Below, piece after piece: positions 34,152 to 44,779 of a stretch of 64,000 nucleotides of DNA. Below the pieces are notes generated by a model. The model searched no databases, was not told the origin of the DNA, and saw only the letters and a program-made list of their open reading frames with translations. A program made the translations under genes and the position numbers. This stretch comes from Drosophila pseudoobscura (Eukaryota; Arthropoda; Insecta; Diptera; Drosophilidae): the NCBI RefSeq assembly GCF_009870125.1, contig NC_046681.1, positions 16,443,001 to 16,507,000 of the forward strand. The letters are read 5' to 3'. Positions within the stretch are counted from its first letter, which is position 1. The number at the start of each line of letters is the position of its first letter.

Positions 34152-35673
34152 ATGGCCCCGACACGCAGACCCAGTGATGGCCTGCTGGCCCGCGTCAATT
34201 TCCCCCTATATGCCGTGGATATGCTGACCAGCCGCCACATTCTGGTGGCCGGCGGCGGAGGTTCCAGCAAGACGGGTGTAGCAAATGGCTTTGTAAGTGG
34301 CCCCCCTCATAATAATCTATGAGCACTGATTTATTGGTAATTGATTTTGTAGGAAATCTACGAGTTGTACCACAATGGCAGTCATTTTTGTGCCGAGGAA
34401 GTGCTGCGCCACGAGACGGGTGCCAATGTGGTGATGAATTTCGCGGTGCGAAACAATGGACGAAGGGGATATTTGTGTGCCGGACAGGAGGCTCATTGCC
34501 AGATGTACTATGTCCAGCCGCGCATCGAAACGGAGGAAGATGGTGGCGACAACAAACGCAATCCCGTGGAGCGGCCCCATGAGAACGGGAATGTGAGGCA
34601 GCGCGGCGGAGCAGCAGCAGCAACCCATTCGGGTGTGGAATTCATAGCTAATGGCCATAAACCACCTACCTCGGTCGACGATCTACTTAAGCAGTTCCAG
34701 CGCCTACGCTTCGACATCCAGGCGGCGGATGTGGTGCAAACGGACTTCCTCAAGAGCTCGGAGCCACTGCAGAGGGTGGTGCGAATCAGTGGCAATGGCA
34801 GGCTAATGGCCACCGGCGGCACCGATGGGAAGCTGCGCATTTGGTCGTTCCCTCAGATGACACTGGGAGCCGAGCTGCCGGCGCACAGCAAGGAAATCGA
34901 TGACCTGGACTTTAGTCCCGACAGCAAATACATTGCGAGCATTTCCAAGGATTCGCAGGGACTGGTGTGGGACCTGAGCACAGGCAAACTGCACCACAAG
35001 CTGCAATGGCAGACGCCCGAGGGGTCCAAGTATCTATTCAAGCGTTGTCGTTATGGTACCGTGGAGGCGCACAAGGACAACTATCGCCTTTTCACCATTG
35101 CAAATCCCCTGGGAAAGGTGGGAAAACAGCGGGGATATCTGCAGCACTGGGACTGCGCCAGCGGCAAGCTGCGCCAAGCGGTGGCCATCGACGAGAGTTT
35201 GTCCTCGCTGGCAGTGCGGGATGATGGTAGATTTGTGGCTGTGGGAACCATGTTCTCGGGCAGCGTATCCATGTACATAGCATTTACTCTGCAGGTGAGT
35301 GAGAGAGCGTTCTTTTTGGCCAGAAAAGAAGTCACATTATATATTTCTTTTGCAGCGTGTTCTGCACATTCCTCATGCTCACTCGATGTTCGTGACGGGT
35401 CTGCAATTTCTGCCCATAACCAACGAGGAGGGGCCGCCCATCTCGAGCGATACAGAGGCGGCTGTTCTGTCCATCTCTGTGGACAATAAAGTCTGCATTC
35501 ATAGTCTGGCCCAAAGGCGTAAGCAATCGAAATATTTCAGACTGATTTTGAGCGCTATTTTACCATATTTGTCCCTCATTTTTTCAGGTACTATCCCTGC
35601 CTGGATGGCCGTTGCCTTTATTATTGTCATGATATTCGCCGTCTTTGTGTTGTGCTCGTACATTGGCATCTGA
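34152..35673 (+). CDS. Sec12/PREB, Sar1 guanine nucleotide exchange factor
   Basis: Four exons: 34152-34292, 34353-35294, 35356-35518 and 35588-35673, joined by GT-AG introns of 60, 61 and 69 bp. The product is 443 residues, close to mammalian PREB (about 417). The N terminus carries the family's glycine-rich loop, VAGGGGSSKTGV, at about residues 32-43. This is the potassium-binding loop used to activate Sar1. WD40-type beta-propeller repeats follow, such as VVRISGNGRLMATGGTDGKL, and PREB-like segments. The last exon encodes one hydrophobic segment of about 23 residues near the C terminus, the ER membrane anchor. Sec12 loads GTP onto Sar1 to start COPII coat assembly at ER exit sites. A housekeeping-type promoter lies just upstream. 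No break is visible. Confidence 0.93.
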
Positions 35674-36231
35674 TGTCGAATGTTGGGTGACAAGTTAAAT
35701 CAATTTGCATTATTAGTTTGTAAAACAAGGTTTAGTTTTTGTAATAGGCCACAAGACCCACGCCCACACCCACACCCCCCACATCCCATCCCCGTCCATT
35801 TCCCGAACTCTCGTTAATTAATTTAAGTGTATAGTTTTTTGTGCCGGCTGCCTTATCTCCCACACGAATTGCAATCTTTTGCTTAATTGTATAATAATTT
35901 GCCTTATCTCTCTCCCATTTGGCAGCTCTGCCATAATTGTAAATGATTGTTTGATTATAATAATATTTGGTGTTTAGTTATATGATCGCCTTAAAAGCGA
36001 ATCAAACAGGTGAATGAATGGACTGGTGGTGCCTCAACTTCCAGTTCCAGCAGTCAAATTACACAACTCATGTAAACTCAATTTTATAATCGAAATGTTT
36101 GTTAACCGAATACAGATGGGCTCCATCCCACACATTCTACTGAATGAAACAACTTGATTTGTAGTTTATATTTGGAAAATGGGCGTCGACCAAATTGGTA
36201 GTAGTTTTCGATAGATCATTAAAAGTTAAAC
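35674..36231. other. 3' flank of Sec12
   Basis: Presumed 3' UTR and intergenic DNA. The sequence is AT-rich with a short run of CCCACACC-like repeats around 35760. No canonical AATAAA is evident soon after the stop; an ATTAAA variant near 36218 is the nearest candidate. Confidence 0.5.
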
Positions 36232-36776
36232 ATGTACGTTATAATGAAATTCTTTCAGCTCATTTTCATACCGTTTTTTACCAGTATGTATCATATATTA
36301 TTTTGATCCCTTAAGTATTTAAAAATCTTCAAGATCTCGGCAAAATTTGAGTTTACCAACGTCAAATGGAATATTTTGGATAAGGAATCCAGCGTAGTAG
36401 ACTATCCAGCGACTCTAAAGTCGATAGATAGGACCTACAAATACTGGTCTGTAAAAGTGCACTTAAGAATTTAATGGTACAAGTACACACAAACTCTATG
36501 AAACGTATGTGTTGTATTGTATATTGAAGATATACATATTTCAGGTCAACACAGCATTATATAAGCGACTCAGTGGATACAAGCCATTTCTCTACAATTA
36601 CACTATTGATGACTGTAAGTTCCTGAAAAACCGTAGGGGTAATCCTGTCGCAAATTACTTTTTTGACTTTATTGGAAAGGACAAAGGACCAGTCCACTCA
36701 GATTCCATTTTAGTCATTTTTCGTGTGTGGGGTGAAGTCGTTATGGATAAGGTTCATAGGTTTGATAAACATATTT
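36232..36776 (+). pseudogene. DUF1091 family pseudogene, copy 1
   Basis: A decayed gene of the DUF1091 family, small secreted fly proteins of unknown biochemical role. The ATG at 36232 begins a hydrophobic signal-peptide-like stretch, interrupted by an in-frame TGA at 36304. The same frame later encodes the family start of the mature protein, KFEFTNVKWNILD (from 36343), and runs to a TAA near 36470. The next family block, VNTALYKRLSGYKPFLYN, begins at about 36545 after a CAG acceptor-like site, but in another frame; the joining stretch seems to have lost a base. The C-terminal part after about 36660 is diverged and lacks the family's CPYDH-type motif. An alternative is a living gene with unusual tiny introns, but candidate introns are only 40-50 bp and do not restore frame. 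Confidence 0.75.
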
Positions 36777-36793
36777 GAACCATAATATTTTAG

Positions 36794-37000
36794 CTAAATG
36801 ATGGATTGCATAAACGGTTTAATGGATATAAAGCATTTCTCCACAATTTCACTGTGGATGGCTGTAGATTCTCATGAGTAATCCCCCATGAGCAATCCCA
36901 TCGATAATTCCTTATTTTGCCTTCTTGGAATAAACCACAAGCCACGAACCACTCATATCCCTACAATACAAGTTTAATTTTATTATACATATTCCACTTT
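36794..37000 (+). pseudogene. DUF1091 family pseudogene, copy 2 (fragment)
   Basis: After an acceptor-like TTTTAG, the frame reads LHKRFNGYKAFLHNFTVDGC, clearly related to the same block of copy 1. It then hits a TGA. Just there a 14-base unit of the type CATGAGNAATCCC is tandemly duplicated, which shifts the frame. A family-like SNP(I)-N-LF segment continues in another frame. No 5' part is present. This is a truncated tandem duplicate, separated from copy 1 by about 17 bases. Confidence 0.72.
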
Positions 37001-37003
37001 ATT
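36998..37003 (-). terminator. Polyadenylation signal for the DUF229 gene
   Basis: AATAAA on the minus strand, 176 bases past the stop codon of the DUF229 gene, at a plausible distance for a short 3' UTR. It overlaps the end of the DUF1091 fragment on the other strand. Confidence 0.5.
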
Positions 37004-37178
37004 GTAGAAAAGGTTTCTATTAGCTTTGCCAATAATCTATTAAACAATCAAAGCACATGGAATTGTGGAGGGCATCATTCGAAGTGAAACTCTCAGCTCA
37101 TTCGTATCTTTTGCTCTTTAAAAACTCTGTAAACCATCACATACGTAAAACATTTATAAACGACTAATTTTGAACAAA

Positions 37179-39278
37179 TTACAAACAATTGCAAAACATT
37201 TCAATGCCATAATCGTTGACGCAATAAGATTTACTCTTATATTTGTCAGTTCGCGTCACAGGACCATCTAGTCTCATCCGTGGCCTGAGCACTACGCTTG
37301 CATCGAACCGTCCCTCACCAGGTCTGGTACTCAGACGTACCCTTATCTTATGAACAGCTCGTCCATCGTTATCACTTGCAACGTAGTCTACCTTTTCTCC
37401 CTTCCTTGTGGTGCGTGGATAATAGGGAGCCTTGGGTATAGCATGTTTTATGTTTTTCTGCCTTCTACCGCTTAGGTTATAGGCGGCCAGAACTTTCACC
37501 AACCTCAACGGCTGACACTGGGGATAGGGTTTGATTAGGTCATTGATGCTGTCAAGCACGAACTGTGCTGCCTTTTGAACAGAACTCTCGTGGGGGGATA
37601 TCTGCCGTAGTTTGAAACAGAGACAAAAGTGGCTTGGTATCTGGGCGGTGGTGCAGTTCCTTTCATCCGGAATCGGAAGAAACAAACTGATGCCGCGATC
37701 GTTATCCAAACTGAACGTTCGATGCGTCACTTGATAGTCGCTCAACTGCTCCAAGTGGAGGACATCTTTGAGGGTTTCATGCAGATCGAATGTTGTAAGG
37801 AGACTGTGAGAATTTTGCTGAAGATTGGCCATGGCCAAGGGAAACCTTTCGGTCATCCATTCGGGGTAGAGGGCTATCAGCAATGGCTGTGAAATCTCCT
37901 CCATGCCCTGAAATGTTTGCGTGAAATCGACACCCTCACAGTCGGTGCCCTGGAATCTTAGCCCATGATCGGACATCAGCAGGATCAGGGTGTGATTCAT
38001 GATACCCAGTTCCTGCAGCTCACGCAATATCCTCACATAGTCCTTGTCTATTGTCCGGGCATAGTTGAAATAGTCATGGACGCCCGATGCTTTCCAAAAT
38101 AAGGAGAATGATGGCTTCTGTCTCATGTGCGGCATTAGCTTGTAGATGAATTCATAGAGAACATCCTCATACAGGCGTCCAGCGGTGCACTCCATAGATA
38201 TATACAGTTTACCCAACGTCCTGGCCTCATAATGGGTGCGCTGTCGTATATTCTGCATCACGGGGCGTAAATAAAACTCCGTGGGTTGTTTTTTAAATCC
38301 CCGCCCATGCATAGTTAATATGTCATGCTGATCGCTGTCCTCCCCATAGCTGGTCGTGTACCCTGCCGCCTTGAAATCATCCCACAAAAACCGACATCTA
38401 TCGAAGGTTTTGTTTCCCGAATGGCAGGTCCCATTCAGTTCTTTAGGGCTCCGGCCGGTCAAGAGGCGAAGCATATTGGCATAGGTGTTGCGTCCAATGC
38501 GGTTGTAGCCCCAGAACTCGGTATGCGGCAGTCTATCAATAAAGGTCGCCACCTCTGGAAAGGAGCGCAGATAGTGCATGTGCGACAACGAGTCAATGCC
38601 CAAAATCATGACGGAGAGTTTTTCATGGGTACGCGGCTTCCGATTTTCCTTCTTCGTCGGTGGCGGTGGCGGTGGGAGGAAAAACAGGGTATCATTATAA
38701 ATCATTTTTCCATATGCGCTACATCGAATCCAAAGATACTGAACGCCAGTTCCCACCTCAAGGTATCTCCTTTTCGTGCTCAAACGGAAATATTGCTGGC
38801 CTATTCTTTTGTTAAAAACATCGTCCTTTCGTATAAATTGCTCATATGCGCAACTGACATCGGTGAGGTATTTCACGCCACAACAGGAGCGTAACTCCGG
38901 CACGGAGTGATTGAAGAACAGGTAATTCTTGCCCTGCACAATCTTGGTTGTCAGTAGCTGCACCCTGGGGCATACAACTGTGCTCAATCGATGGATATAC
39001 GGCAGGACACGAGTCGCCAGAGGTTTCATTGCTTCCATATGACATCCGTAAGTATTCACAAAATATTTTTCCTCTACAATATTTGCTGTCGTACTCTTTG
39101 GTTGTCGTGTGGTATTGGCATCCTCTTTGTTTTCCATAAAATGTTTTGCCTCGAAACTTTTATAATCGTTTTGGTTACCAAAATAAGTGAATAAGAGAAT
39201 ATACAATGTGATACAAATCACGATAAAAAGCGATTTAGCGCAACGGCTATATAATATGATTGATTTAATATCTCTCAT
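37179..39278 (-). CDS. DUF229 (alkaline phosphatase-fold) membrane protein
   Basis: An intronless 699-residue frame from ATG (39278) to TAA. Residues about 17-35 form one hydrophobic segment after a short basic N terminus, indicating a type II membrane or signal-anchored protein with its bulk in the lumen or outside. From about residue 225 the DUF229 core shows VMILGIDSLSHMHYLRSFP (metal-ligand Asp), a GRNTYANML segment in the nucleophile position, SGVHDYF, and LLMSDHGLRFQG (Asp-His metal ligands), as in alkaline phosphatase and sulfatase superfamily proteins. A Pro-rich run (about residues 205-212) precedes the core. Substrate and pathway are unknown for the fly members; phosphatase, sulfatase or phosphoethanolamine-transferase activity are all possible. 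It lies tail-to-tail with the DUF1091 relics and downstream of Kr-h1 on the same strand. Confidence 0.9.
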   Translation of the reverse strand: MRDIKSIILYSRCAKSLFIVICITLYILLFTYFGNQNDYKSFEAKHFMENKEDANTTRQPKSTTANIVEEKYFVNTYGCHMEAMKPLATRVLPYIHRLSTVVCPRVQLLTTKIVQGKNYLFFNHSVPELRSCCGVKYLTDVSCAYEQFIRKDDVFNKRIGQQYFRLSTKRRYLEVGTGVQYLWIRCSAYGKMIYNDTLFFLPPPPPPTKKENRKPRTHEKLSVMILGIDSLSHMHYLRSFPEVATFIDRLPHTEFWGYNRIGRNTYANMLRLLTGRSPKELNGTCHSGNKTFDRCRFLWDDFKAAGYTTSYGEDSDQHDILTMHGRGFKKQPTEFYLRPVMQNIRQRTHYEARTLGKLYISMECTAGRLYEDVLYEFIYKLMPHMRQKPSFSLFWKASGVHDYFNYARTIDKDYVRILRELQELGIMNHTLILLMSDHGLRFQGTDCEGVDFTQTFQGMEEISQPLLIALYPEWMTERFPLAMANLQQNSHSLLTTFDLHETLKDVLHLEQLSDYQVTHRTFSLDNDRGISLFLPIPDERNCTTAQIPSHFCLCFKLRQISPHESSVQKAAQFVLDSINDLIKPYPQCQPLRLVKVLAAYNLSGRRQKNIKHAIPKAPYYPRTTRKGEKVDYVASDNDGRAVHKIRVRLSTRPGEGRFDASVVLRPRMRLDGPVTRTDKYKSKSYCVNDYGIEMFCNCL

Positions 39279-40763
39279 AGTGGCAAAAAGCCTTTTTGAA
39301 TTTAGTATTTGTTTGAAGTTTTTAAGAGTTGCCTACTCTTATCACTGATGTTGAATAAAACGACCTTTGTCTGTTAGATTTATGCCATAGTCTACAGTAG
39401 ATTCAAATCATTCGAATTTGGACTCACAATTCTCCACATTCAACCCTCCAAATGTACCCATACATCATTTATGTATAATTTTACGCTTCATTTTTATTGA
39501 ATTCTTTTTTTTTGTAATTTTTGTTTGTTTTCATTCTGCGCTTTTTACTTGCAATATTTGATGCTACAATTTATAACTAAATTATTAACTTAGCGTTTAC
39601 AAAAAATTATGTATCTGACGCACTTAGAATATATGTTTTTGCAAATGTAATCTTCTGATTTTGTTATTGGTAAATGTTATGTTTGTGTTTCATTAACTTA
39701 ATTATTCTTGCTTGCTCCTTGCTTATCAGTTCAATATTCTCCGTATTGTATATTTTTGAATTTTTTCGTTTAGCATTTATGTTTGTTATTCAATGACTTC
39801 GATTTCGTTTAAATATTTATTATGTATGTTGTATATAAAATATAAAATGCATATCAAATTGTGGTTAAAGGGGAGTCGGATGAATTGATTATGATATCAG
39901 GATAATGGGTGGCTGGGGCTTTTCTTTTCAGGGCGATAGGAGGGCGAACACCAAGAAAAAAGAATCTTGTTTGAATGACTTCCAAGATCCAGATCAAGGG
40001 GATTTTAAGAGCTCAAACCTATCCATTGAATAGATCCGTCAATCACTTGGGACCTTGGCTAAGCGAAAAGTTAACGCAAAATCCTTCTTCTTTCTCGATG
40101 CAGTATAGTTTTGGCGAGCAGAGGTTTAATGTTTTGTTTCTCAGTAATAAATAGGTCTTTAGAATTATAGGTATATGTATGTATGTATATTATGTGCCAA
40201 TATGGCCCTTATCTTGCATACATATCTCATTATCATTATGTATATTTTTATGTATATATGTATAATCATGCACGTAGCTTATTATTGTTTAGGGGCTGTA
40301 TTTTGTATGGTTTTAATGGTTGGATCCTCGTTTAGCGTTCTTAAATACGATTCGTTTTAAAGTAGTGATGCTAACTCCTAATACCGACAATGCCAATTGT
40401 TGCAATTTGACTAATTAAAAACACAGGGGAGGGGGGACAATATAAACGATATACTAACTGCCAAATCAATTCATTAAAATTCTTTCAAAACAAACATTCA
40501 ACAAAAATCGATCGTGCGATTGGGGAGTAATATTAATTTTAAAACAAATTTTTCATCAACTTCTTTTTTTATAATACTTTTGGCATTTTCTTTTTCGCTG
40601 CTAGAAAACAATTCCATTCCAGACGAGAGATCTACCATTCATAGATGCCATCTCCTCGTCGAACCTCGAACCTCGCGAACCTCAAAAGGAAAATTAAAAC
40701 TAATTTCAGTTAGAATTTGCTGGACAGTCTTTATGCTGATTTTTGGGGGAGTGGAGGGCCCCA
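39279..40763 (-). other. Kr-h1 3' UTR and DUF229 upstream region
   Basis: AT-rich sequence between the Kr-h1 stop and the DUF229 start, no coding frame recognised. Minus-strand AATAAA signals at about 39816-39821 and near 39493 are candidate Kr-h1 poly(A) sites, giving a 3' UTR of about 0.95-1.3 kb. The DUF229 promoter must lie in the last few hundred bases, where an initiator-like ATCAGTG on the minus strand near 39346 is visible. Confidence 0.5.
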
Positions 40764-43285
40764 CTACGAGGCCTTGGCGAACTGTATGACAGAGTTCATC
40801 CTCATCACCTTGGAGTTGTTGATGGCATCCGTTAAGGTCGTCGTAGCCGATGTGGCGCCATCTCCTGCTCCCCCCAGCGCCGCCTGGCTGTTGTTGCTAC
40901 TATCAGCCTGGCATGCCGTGCCATCGCCCTTGTTCATGTAGTGCTTGCGCTTCCTCAGCGGCAGCGTCATCACATTCCGATCGGCCATCATCAGGGAATC
41001 GCTTTCCGGCGAGGAGCTGCGCTCAGGCGACTCTGTGCTGGATCGCAGACCAATGGCTGCCTCCACGCGGCGCACAATGTCAGGATTTGGAAGGGCAGAT
41101 CTGTGGGGAGAGGTTCGTTATTAGTATGCCTGTTTCTGGAGGAGATTGTAGCTTCAATACTTACTCATACTTGGGCACAGGCGCGTAGCCTTTGTGCAGG
41201 CCATGACGTGCCAGATCGCCACGCTTAAAGTGCTCGATGAGCACGGTGGCCTCGTGGGTATCGTCATAGTTGGCCGCCAGATCGCTGACATGCAGCGTGG
41301 GCTGTGGCGATGGCGTTGGCTGTGGCTGTGGCACTGCCTCTGGAGGAGGTGAAGCAGCATGTCCACGGCGCAGTTGCATCATTTGCCAGGCAGCGGCATG
41401 GACATCCTCATCGTTGACATGGTCCTCATCCTGACGTGCAATACTGGCCGCCTCGAGCAGTGCAGGATTGATGGTTAGGGGCTGTGCCTGTGGCTGTAGC
41501 TCCACTAAACTGGGCGTCGCCTGGTAGGGCTGGTAGACCATCGGTGCTGGCGGCTGGCTCTGGCTCTGGCTCTGATTCTGTTGCATGCTCAGATCCGTGG
41601 GCAACTCCTCGTCCGTATAGCTGCTGGGGGCGGGCTGGGCACTGGAGACGCCACTGTCCCGACTCAGTGCATCCGTGTCCAATGGCACGGCGGGCAGATA
41701 TTGGACTGCGGATGGCGGCGGTGAGGCCAGGCTGCTGGCGGATGGCGAGTACGTGGAACTGGGAGAGCTGGGCGATAGTGGGGCCGAAAGGACTGGCACT
41801 CCAGTGACGGCCGCCTTGACTGCACGAGGCTGACGTGGTTGGCGAGGCTTCTTCACTGCCGGCGGAGAGCTTGGGGGAGAATTATTGCTGCTCTCAGAAT
41901 TGCTGGTGAGTCCCTGCGAGGACGACGACGATGCGGAGGAGGTGGAACCCACTGCCGTTGCACCTGCCGCCTCGGCCTCATCGTCGGGTATCTCGTTGGC
42001 ATGCCCCTTGATGTGGGCCTCCATCTCCTTCTTGTTCTTGAACGTCTCGTCGCAGATGGTGCACTTGTAGCACTTGGATCCGTAGTGTTGCACGCGATGC
42101 AGCTTCAGCACGTGATTGTACCCAAAATCCCGGAAGCAGATGTCGCAGTGATAGGGCTTCTCGCCCGTGTGCGTGCGGGAGTGCACCTTGAGCTGTTTGG
42201 AGCAGGTGAATCCCTTGCCGCAGCCCGGCTCCGGGCACTTGTACGGCTTCTCGCCCGTGTGGGTGCGCATGTGGATCACCAGCTGTCCGGATTGGATGAA
42301 GGTCTTCTCACAGACGGAGCACTTGTGCGGCCGCTCTCCCGTATGGATGCGCATGTGGCGATGCAGCTTTCCCGAATGCTCAAAGGCCCGGCCGCATACG
42401 TCACACTTGTACGGACGCTCCTTGGTGTGGATGCGACGGTGCACCTGGAGGTTCTCCTTGACGCTGAATAGCTTATGGCAGAATTCGCACTCGAAGGGAC
42501 GTTCTCCGGTATGGGTGCGGTAGTGACGGATCTAAAGATGGCAAAGAGAAAGTATTAAGTGGGGATACTCTTTCGAAGAGAGCAGTCACACGACTTACCA
42601 GCCTCGCGGGCACTGCGAATGTCTTCTGGCACACATTGCACTGGTACGGATCCGCTCCGGCGGCCACATTCGCCAGTGGCTTGATGGTCGGACTCTTGGG
42701 TATGCCCACCGGCAGACCCGCTTCGTTCAGTTCGATGGGTGGCGATGTGGATGCGTGGCCGGGTGCTCCTCCCGCTCCATGGAGTGCCATTTCGGCATTC
42801 TTCGCGTGCGACTTCGTGTGCGAAGTGTGGGCCGATTTGCTGCCGAACGTCATGCCGCACTGTTCGCACTTGAACTGTGGCTTCGTGCCGTTCTGCTTGC
42901 GCGGCTGCGCAGTGGCAGCGCTGTAGCTGGCGCTTGGCGGAGGCTCTGTCTTGACGCGCTGTGCTGCTGCTGCTGCTGCGGATGCTGCGTGTGGCGTCGT
43001 TGTTGTTGTTGTTGTTGTAATACTTTCATGCTGCTGTTGTAACGCCAGCTGATAGCTGTAGCTAACAAACTGCTGTTGTTCCTGGGACTGCTGCTGCTGC
43101 AGCTGCATTTGTCGCTGCTGCGGCGTCTGCAGCAGCTCGTAGTGCTCCTGCTGTCCGCCTAGTGGCGCCCCACCAATGCCCGCACTTGGCGTCGCCGTTA
43201 ATGGGGGCGGCACCTGCAGGCAGAATTGCGTTTGGGCGGGTTGCTCCGTTTTTATGAGCAGCTGGTTAGCGGGATAGTAGACCAT
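40764..43285 (-). CDS. Krüppel homolog 1, C2H2 zinc-finger transcription factor
   Basis: Three coding exons on the minus strand: 42599-43285, 41165-42531 and 40764-41100, with GT-AG introns of 67 and 64 bp. The first intron follows codon 229, inside finger 2. The product from this ATG is 796 residues, matching the shorter known isoform (about 791). Eight C2H2 fingers are visible: finger 1 at about residues 138-160, separate, and fingers 2-8 in one array at about 215-425. The N terminus is Gln-rich with Thr and Ala runs; the C-terminal half is Ser/Pro-rich and ends in VIQFAKAS. Kr-h1 is the nuclear early-response factor induced by juvenile hormone through Met/Gce with Taiman; it represses metamorphic genes. 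All fingers keep their Cys and His ligands. An acceptor just upstream (exon edge at 43302) shows that further 5' exons exist. Confidence 0.97.
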
Positions 43286-44057
43286 ATTGGTTGTGGCTGA
43301 ATCTGGAGAGAGCGAGAGGGGATAAAGAGAAGGGGGATTAGCATTAGGGGTACTACTTGGTGGTTGAATTTCTTAATCAAAGATATTATTTTTTAAGCCA
43401 CCTATCTATTCTATCATTTTCAACATTTTCGCAAGTCCAGAAAACCCAATGAACCTGCTTTACAGGTTCCGTTCCCATTGATCCCGAGATCCTGCGTCAC
43501 GGAAAAATAAAAAATAAATGTAACAACGCAAAAAAACCCCCCTCCAAATGTGCGATACCATTTATAATGAGGTACACATGTACGGGTGGTTGGGAAAAGC
43601 CTCTAGAGCGTGAGTGGAAAAGGGGTAGTGCGGGGGGGGCAAGGGAAAACCCACCCTGTTACGTTCCTACTACGCACTTTTTCTTGTTATTGCCGGCCGG
43701 GGTTTTCCCAGAACCCAAGAAAACTTGACAGAGAGAGGGAGAGGCAGAGCGAAACTGGGGAGGCATTTTCATTCAGAATTACGCATTATAGAAAAATTTC
43801 CCTTTTCAGGGATATTTTCAAAAAAGACCTGAAGCTTTCCAACCGGCTTTGCCATGGCTCTCTTTCGCTTTGACGCGGCTCTCTCCCTCTCACTTTTTGT
43901 TTACTGTTATGATAAAATAAACCCCCCACACGCACACACCTCCCCCCCCAGTAACGGAACAGCGTATACCAAAACAAAATGGCGTCGCGCGGTGAACGGG
44001 GGAGCCCTAAACTTTTCCGGCAGCAAACTTTTCCCGAACCTTCTTTTCGCGTTTTAC

Positions 44058-44211
44058 CTTTTGCATTCGATTTCTTGGGGGCAGCGGCGGTTCCCGACTT
44101 TGGCTTCGTCTTGGATATATCCACCAGTTCAGTGCCCGATTTGTGGAGCACATCTTTAATCCATATCTGCTTGGTGGCCCAAGTTTTTGCGTCATTCTTG
44201 CTTTCAGTCAT
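44058..44211 (-). CDS. Kr-h1 upstream coding exon (long isoform N terminus)
   Basis: The ATG at 44211 begins a 51-codon reading to a donor, AAAG followed by GTAAAA (exon end 44058, phase 1). The acceptor at 43303 (exon edge 43302) is preceded by a pyrimidine-rich tract. Joining gives one split Asp codon, five more residues, and then the 796-residue frame, in phase. This adds 57 residues, very near the 54-residue difference recalled between the two D. melanogaster isoforms. A TAA lies in frame four codons before the ATG, so the exon does not extend upstream in frame. The peptide starts MTESKNDAKTWATKQ and is Lys-rich. The donor is not ideal (GTAAAA), and the intron would be 755 bp. Confidence 0.72.
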
Positions 44212-44524
44212 CTTCGAGTCTTAATATTTTTTGATTGATTTCTAAAGTCCATTCATTGTTCGCCGGGAAAAGTGTAAATCTTTTCCAGTTTTCAGTTCCA
44301 TCAGGTTCTTGCGTTAGGAGATCTTTTCGTTTAAATAGTGATAAAGTCCGTATAAAATTGATTCGTTCATTGGGGTTTATAAAAATCAGACTTTAGCAGA
44401 ATTTTAGTCAGTTTTGTTTGTTCCATCAGTCCTTGGTTTTTCATAAGATTATGCTAGGTTTTATTCTAAGTTTTTTTTTTCAGATTTATTAGTTTTAAAA
44501 AATTTATGGATTTATTTCTTTCTT

Positions 44525-44779
44525 TTAAACAAGAATCTTCATTTGCCGAGTGATTTTCTCTTTGATCAGATTCTTCTTAATGATTTTGATGATTTTCTTC
44601 AAATCCTTGGACTGTTGCACGGGATAGGTGTGCTGATAGGCCTGGATATTCTGAGGATGATGCTGCTGCTGCCGCTGCTGGGGATGATGATACTGGTGGT
44701 GTCCGCCCTGACCGGTGCTCTTGTTCATGCGCATTTTTCTAAACGATCTCAAGATATCGTTCATTGAGAAATCAGTCAT
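44525..44779 (-). CDS. Putative 84-residue His/Gln-rich basic protein
   Basis: An 84-codon frame from an ATG with a very good fly start context (GACAAAAATG) to TAA. The protein starts MTDFSMNDILRSFRKMRMN, has a His/Gln-rich middle, and ends in a Lys/Ile-rich, helix-prone tail (KKIIKIIKKNLIKEK). No family is recognised. It lies 313 bp upstream of the long-isoform Kr-h1 exon on the same strand, so it could be a separate small gene, an upstream ORF within a Kr-h1 leader, or chance. The frame is open further upstream through a Val-Ala repeat caused by CAACCG repeats, which is unlikely to be translated. Confidence 0.4.
   Translation of the reverse strand: MTDFSMNDILRSFRKMRMNKSTGQGGHHQYHHPQQRQQQHHPQNIQAYQHTYPVQQSKDLKKIIKIIKKNLIKEKITRQMKILV

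Noticed and set aside
36284..36333. 50-bp intron in DUF1091 copy 1 removing the TGA
   Set aside because: Donor GTATGT and acceptor CAAG exist, but joining them puts the KFEFTN block out of frame.
38325..38894. 189-codon plus-strand frame
   Set aside because: Antisense shadow of the DUF229 coding sequence.
41839..42471. 210-codon plus-strand frame
   Set aside because: Antisense shadow of the Kr-h1 zinc-finger exon.
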